NCBI RefSeq assembly: GCF_002188635.1 | Contig: NZ_NINX01000042.1 | Location: 1-64,000 of the forward strand | DNA length: 64,000 bases | From: Pigmentiphaga sp. NML030171 | GTDB lineage: Bacteria > Pseudomonadota > Gammaproteobacteria > Burkholderiales > Burkholderiaceae_B | Direction: 5' to 3' | Shown here: positions 61,171-64,000 of the stretch, one piece after another | Numbering within the stretch: the first letter of the stretch is position 1 | Layout: each line of letters opens with the position of its first letter | The notes under the pieces: generated by a model | Told to the model about the DNA's origin: nothing | The model's database searches: none | The model's input: the letters and a program-made list of their open reading frames with translations, nothing else | Translations under genes and position numbers: made by a program

Positions 61171-62618
61171 GAATGCAGGCCTTCGGTGACGGATTGAGGA
61201 ACAGGCGTGGCGCCGCGGTGCCCGGTGCCGAGCGCGGCTTCGCGGCCGCCGGCCTGGCGGACCAGATCGTCCTGGTCGCGCTTGGCGAGCCGGTCGATCT
61301 CTTCGGGATAGAGCCGCTCGCACAGCGCGGTGCGCATGGCATGCACGGTGGCGGCCATTTCGGGACGGGCGGCAAGATCCGTGCGTTCGTGCGGATCGGC
61401 CACGATATCGAACAGCTCGGGGCCATAGTCCACGTAGTGGTGGTACTTGTAGCGGCCGCGCACGAGGTAGTAGGCGGCGCTGGGCGATCCAACGCCGTGG
61501 TATTCGCCCAGGACGACGCGATCGGGATCGTCCGCTCCCAAGGCCAGATCCCGCAGCGAACGGCCGGGCAACGCGGCCGCGGCCGGCGGCAGGCCCATCG
61601 CCTGGAGCACGGTGGGATACACGTCCACCAGGCTGGCATCGGTGCGGCACCGGTGTCCGGCCGGCACACCAGGGCCGGCCAGCACGAGAGGAATGCCCGA
61701 AGCCTCGCGATACAAGGTGCCCTTGTTCCACAAGTCGCGGGCGCCCAGGTTGTCGCCATGGTCGGACGTATAGATCACCGTGGTCCGGGCCGACAGCCCG
61801 GTCGACTCCAGCGTGTCGAGCACCGCGCCCATCTGCTCGTCCATGAACTCGACCAGCGCGAAGTAGGCCGCCACGGCCAGCCGGACGCGCTCGGGCCCTT
61901 CCAGCGCGGCCGCGTGATCGATGTAGGCCAGCGACCTCCTGACCCACGGATGGCGCGCGACGGCCGGCTCCGGCAGGCAGTCGTCGAACAGCGGATCCTC
62001 CAGCACGCGGCGCAGGTAGCGCTCCGGCACGACCAGCGGAAAATGCGGCGCGACCATGCCCACGAACAAGGCCCACGGCGCGGGATCGGCAGCGTGCGTG
62101 CGCAGCCATTCGCAGGCCGTGGCGCCCACCGTTCGATCGTATTCGTTGTAGGTGGACTCGCCCGCGCCCAGGGACTTGAACATCCCCGAAGGCATGGGCG
62201 TATCCGGCAACGGATTGCGCACCGATCCCCAGACCTGGCCGACGCCGCCGGGGATGTGCATGGGCAGCCACTGGCGCCGGAAACCGGTGGGGTCTTCGGC
62301 GCGCCGGAAATGCAGCTTGCCGATGGACTCGGCCAGCAGGCCGGCCTCGGACACCTCCTGCATCCAGGAGCGCGCGCGGCCGTCGTAGGCGATGGCGTTG
62401 TCCCAATAGCGGTGATCGTGCACGTACCTTCCCGTCGCCAGGCTGGCTCGCGCGGGCACGCACAGCGGACTGGGCGTCCACGCGCGCTCGAACACCGTAC
62501 CCCGGCGTGCCAACCGGTCCAGGTTGGGCGTGCGCACGCAAGGATGGCCGGCGAACCCCGCTACCCAGGGGTTGTGCTCGTCGGACAGCAGCACCAGGAC
62601 ATTGGTGGGCTCGGCCAT
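61167..62618 (-). CDS. type I sulfatase family protein
   Basis: A 483-residue alkaline-phosphatase-superfamily hydrolase. The formylglycine motif is C53-V-P-A-R, metal ligands are at SDEHN (12-16) and YTSDHGDNLG (near 290). No signal peptide is seen, so it should be cytoplasmic. It is of the choline-sulfatase/arylsulfatase type, substrate unknown. The PAR in place of PSR is allowed for formylglycine formation. It begins five bases after the Bug gene and overlaps the TPP enzyme. Confidence 0.87.
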   Translation of the reverse strand: MAEPTNVLVLLSDEHNPWVAGFAGHPCVRTPNLDRLARRGTVFERAWTPSPLCVPARASLATGRYVHDHRYWDNAIAYDGRARSWMQEVSEAGLLAESIGKLHFRRAEDPTGFRRQWLPMHIPGGVGQVWGSVRNPLPDTPMPSGMFKSLGAGESTYNEYDRTVGATACEWLRTHAADPAPWALFVGMVAPHFPLVVPERYLRRVLEDPLFDDCLPEPAVARHPWVRRSLAYIDHAAALEGPERVRLAVAAYFALVEFMDEQMGAVLDTLESTGLSARTTVIYTSDHGDNLGARDLWNKGTLYREASGIPLVLAGPGVPAGHRCRTDASLVDVYPTVLQAMGLPPAAAALPGRSLRDLALGADDPDRVVLGEYHGVGSPSAAYYLVRGRYKYHHYVDYGPELFDIVADPHERTDLAARPEMAATVHAMRTALCERLYPEEIDRLAKRDQDDLVRQAGGREAALGTGHRGATPVPQSVTEGLHS

Positions 62619-62622
62619 GGCG

Positions 62623-63585
62623 TCATTTCTCCAGCGAGAAGCCGGTACGCTTGACCACCGCGGCCCACTTGGCGTCCATCGCGCGCATGGACGCATCGAG
62701 CTCCTGGCTGGACAAGGACAGCGGATCGAGCGACATGCGCTCCAGCCCTTCCCGGTAGGCCGGCGCCTGGCAAGCCTTGACGAGAGCCCGGACCAGGGCC
62801 TGCCGGACAGGGGCCGGCACCGTCGCCTGCGTGTACGCGCCGTAGAACAGATCGCTGGCAAGATCGGCAAATCCGGATTCCGCCACCGTGGGAACGTCGG
62901 GCATGAAGGGGCTGCGCCGCGTGCCGGTCATCATCAGCACCCGGACCTTGCCGGATTTGTAGGGCGTGACCAGGTTGGGCAGGGCCGAGATCACGGCCGG
63001 CAGATGGCCGCCGGAGATGTCGTTCAGCGCCTGCGCCCCGCCCCGGTAGGGCACATGGATCAGCGGCACGCCCGACAGGCGTTCGATCTCGGTGCCAATG
63101 AAATGCGGTTCGGTGCCCGCGCCCGGCGTACCGTAGGACGCCTCGCCCGGGTGAGCCTTGGCCCAGGCCAGGAAATCGGCCATGGTCCGCGCCGGCGCGG
63201 CAGCGCCGACCGCCAAGCCGAACTGGTAGCCGCACAGCGTGGTCAGGCTGGCGACGTCGCTCATCTTGTAGCCCAGGCTCGCGTTGATGCGCGGCGCGAT
63301 CGTGAACACGCCCGGCGGGGTGATCAGCACGGCGCCGCCATCGGCGGGCGAGCGCAGCAAAGCCTCGACGCCGATCTGTCCGGCGGCCCCGGCATGGTTC
63401 TCTACGATGGCCAGATAGCCGGCGCCGCGCAATTGGTCGCCGGCCATGCGCGCGGCCACGTCGACCGCGCCGCCGGCAGGTCCCGCCACCAGCAGCCGGA
63501 GCCTCGTGGCCGGTTGACTACGCGCCGCACGGCAGGTCATCATGGATGTCGCTGCAGCACTGAGGAAGTGGCGCCGGGTGAGCAT
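62623..63585 (-). CDS. Bug-family periplasmic receptor with Tat-like signal
   Basis: A 320-residue receptor with twin-arginine-like start TRRHFLSAAATSMM. VAGPAGGAVDVAARMAGDQL, ENHAGAAGQIGVEALL and YGTPGAGTEPHFIGTEI are family features, though the usual IVPFAAGG segment is changed to LLVAGPAGGA. ATG 63585 is preferred because GGAG lies six bases upstream. It heads the operon Bug-sulfatase-TPP enzyme and is divergent from the LysR gene. Confidence 0.88.
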   Translation of the reverse strand: MLTRRHFLSAAATSMMTCRAARSQPATRLRLLVAGPAGGAVDVAARMAGDQLRGAGYLAIVENHAGAAGQIGVEALLRSPADGGAVLITPPGVFTIAPRINASLGYKMSDVASLTTLCGYQFGLAVGAAAPARTMADFLAWAKAHPGEASYGTPGAGTEPHFIGTEIERLSGVPLIHVPYRGGAQALNDISGGHLPAVISALPNLVTPYKSGKVRVLMMTGTRRSPFMPDVPTVAESGFADLASDLFYGAYTQATVPAPVRQALVRALVKACQAPAYREGLERMSLDPLSLSSQELDASMRAMDAKWAAVVKRTGFSLEK

Positions 63586-63684
63586 CATCGTCTCCAAAGC
63601 AGAATGGAGCACTCATTCTAGGGAGCCGGCCGCCGCCCGGATAATGAAAAGCACAGTGCCGCCCATAACCCGCGATTTATGCCC

Positions 63685-64000
63685 ATGAGCGACCTCATTC
63701 GCCGACTCACCCTGCGTCACCTGCGCCTGCTCGTCATGCTGGGCGAACTCGGCAGCGTTACCCGCACGGCCCAGTTGCTGCACATCACCCAGCCCGCCGT
63801 CTCCAAGGCCATCCGCGACCTGCGCGACATCCTGCAGGACCCGCTGTTCGAGCCCACGCCCGACGGCCTGGCCTGGACGCCGGCCGGCAAGGCCACCCTG
63901 CAACGGGCGCGCGCGATCCTGCGCAACGTGGAAGACCTGGAACGCGATACCGCCCGGCGCGGCCGCGCCGGCGACTCGCCGCTCGGCCTGGGCCTGACGC
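63685..64000 (+). CDS. LysR-family regulator, cut by the window end
   Basis: The first 105 codons of a LysR regulator, open to the window edge. The helix-turn-helix is SVTRTAQLLHITQPAVSKAIRDLRD (about 24-48). ATG 63685 is used; ATG 63679 is also in frame. It is divergent from the Bug-sulfatase-TPP operon, with about 100 bases between, and is its probable regulator. Confidence 0.85.
   Translation, partial: MSDLIRRLTLRHLRLLVMLGELGSVTRTAQLLHITQPAVSKAIRDLRDILQDPLFEPTPDGLAWTPAGKATLQRARAILRNVEDLERDTARRGRAGDSPLGLGLT

Noticed and set aside
1-64000. CRISPR arrays and tRNA genes
   Set aside because: No regularly spaced repeats and no cloverleaf-like tRNA sequences were noticed on either strand, although I could not run a scan.

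Overview
The window reads as chromosome of an environmental betaproteobacterium of the family Alcaligenaceae (Bordetella/Achromobacter type). The grounds are the 5' end of a 16S rRNA gene at the left edge, uniformly GC-rich genes, four Bug-type periplasmic receptors (the family first named in Bordetella), tcuAB and a CzcE-like protein. I could run no search, so the genus is inference.

Layout. 1-900: start of an rRNA operon reading leftward, with its leader, boxA and a likely promoter. 907-7560: enoyl-CoA hydratase, a MobA-like nucleotidyltransferase, an M61 peptidase, ung, then trpC-trpD-trpG. 7570-7960: a leader region holding a 16-residue Trp-Trp leader peptide, hairpins and a promoter for trpGDC. 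8015-25046: a catabolic block (CoA-transferase, acyl-CoA dehydrogenase, MaoC hydratase, SDR, two thiolases, two IclR regulators, a BadI-like ring-opening hydrolase, quinone oxidoreductase, acyl-CoA synthetase, crotonase, HMG-CoA-lyase-like protein, CaiB transferase, Bug receptor, PAS-LuxR regulator). 25152-28389: trpE with a second, very clear leader peptide carrying three Trp-Trp pairs, then gph and rpe. The trp genes are therefore split by about 17.5 kb of catabolic genes, and each half has its own leader peptide.

28510-39483: mostly housekeeping and envelope genes (apaG, mltA, dsbC, ubiH-like, MscS channel, DUF481, CzcE-like, DUF4148), interrupted by a LysR-sulfatase-cupin-Bug module. 39626-51040: an aromatic-compound cluster. 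It has a LysR regulator, an MhpA-like hydroxylase with its IclR regulator and a BphC-like VOC dioxygenase, a Bug receptor, a Rieske oxygenase, an amidase, LigA/LigB class III extradiol dioxygenase, a binding-protein-like protein without signal peptide, an SDR that lacks the usual catalytic residues, and a MarR regulator. Two related palindromes lie in the Rieske and ligA promoter regions. 51227-53812: acnB, with a 23-bp palindrome upstream. 53982-59496: a beta-lactamase-fold lipoprotein and a tcuR-tcuA-tcuB tricarballylate set. 59512-64000: a second module of TPP enzyme, sulfatase, Bug receptor and divergent LysR, cut by the window edge.

How the genes fit together. The 8-25 kb block can be read as uptake signal (Bug), acid activation (acyl-CoA synthetase or CoA transferase), dehydrogenation, hydration, alcohol oxidation, hydrolytic ring opening (BadI) and thiolysis, which is the logic of alicyclic-acid degradation. 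The 40-51 kb cluster has the parts for amide hydrolysis, ring hydroxylation and ring cleavage. No transposase, integrase, tRNA or CRISPR array was seen.
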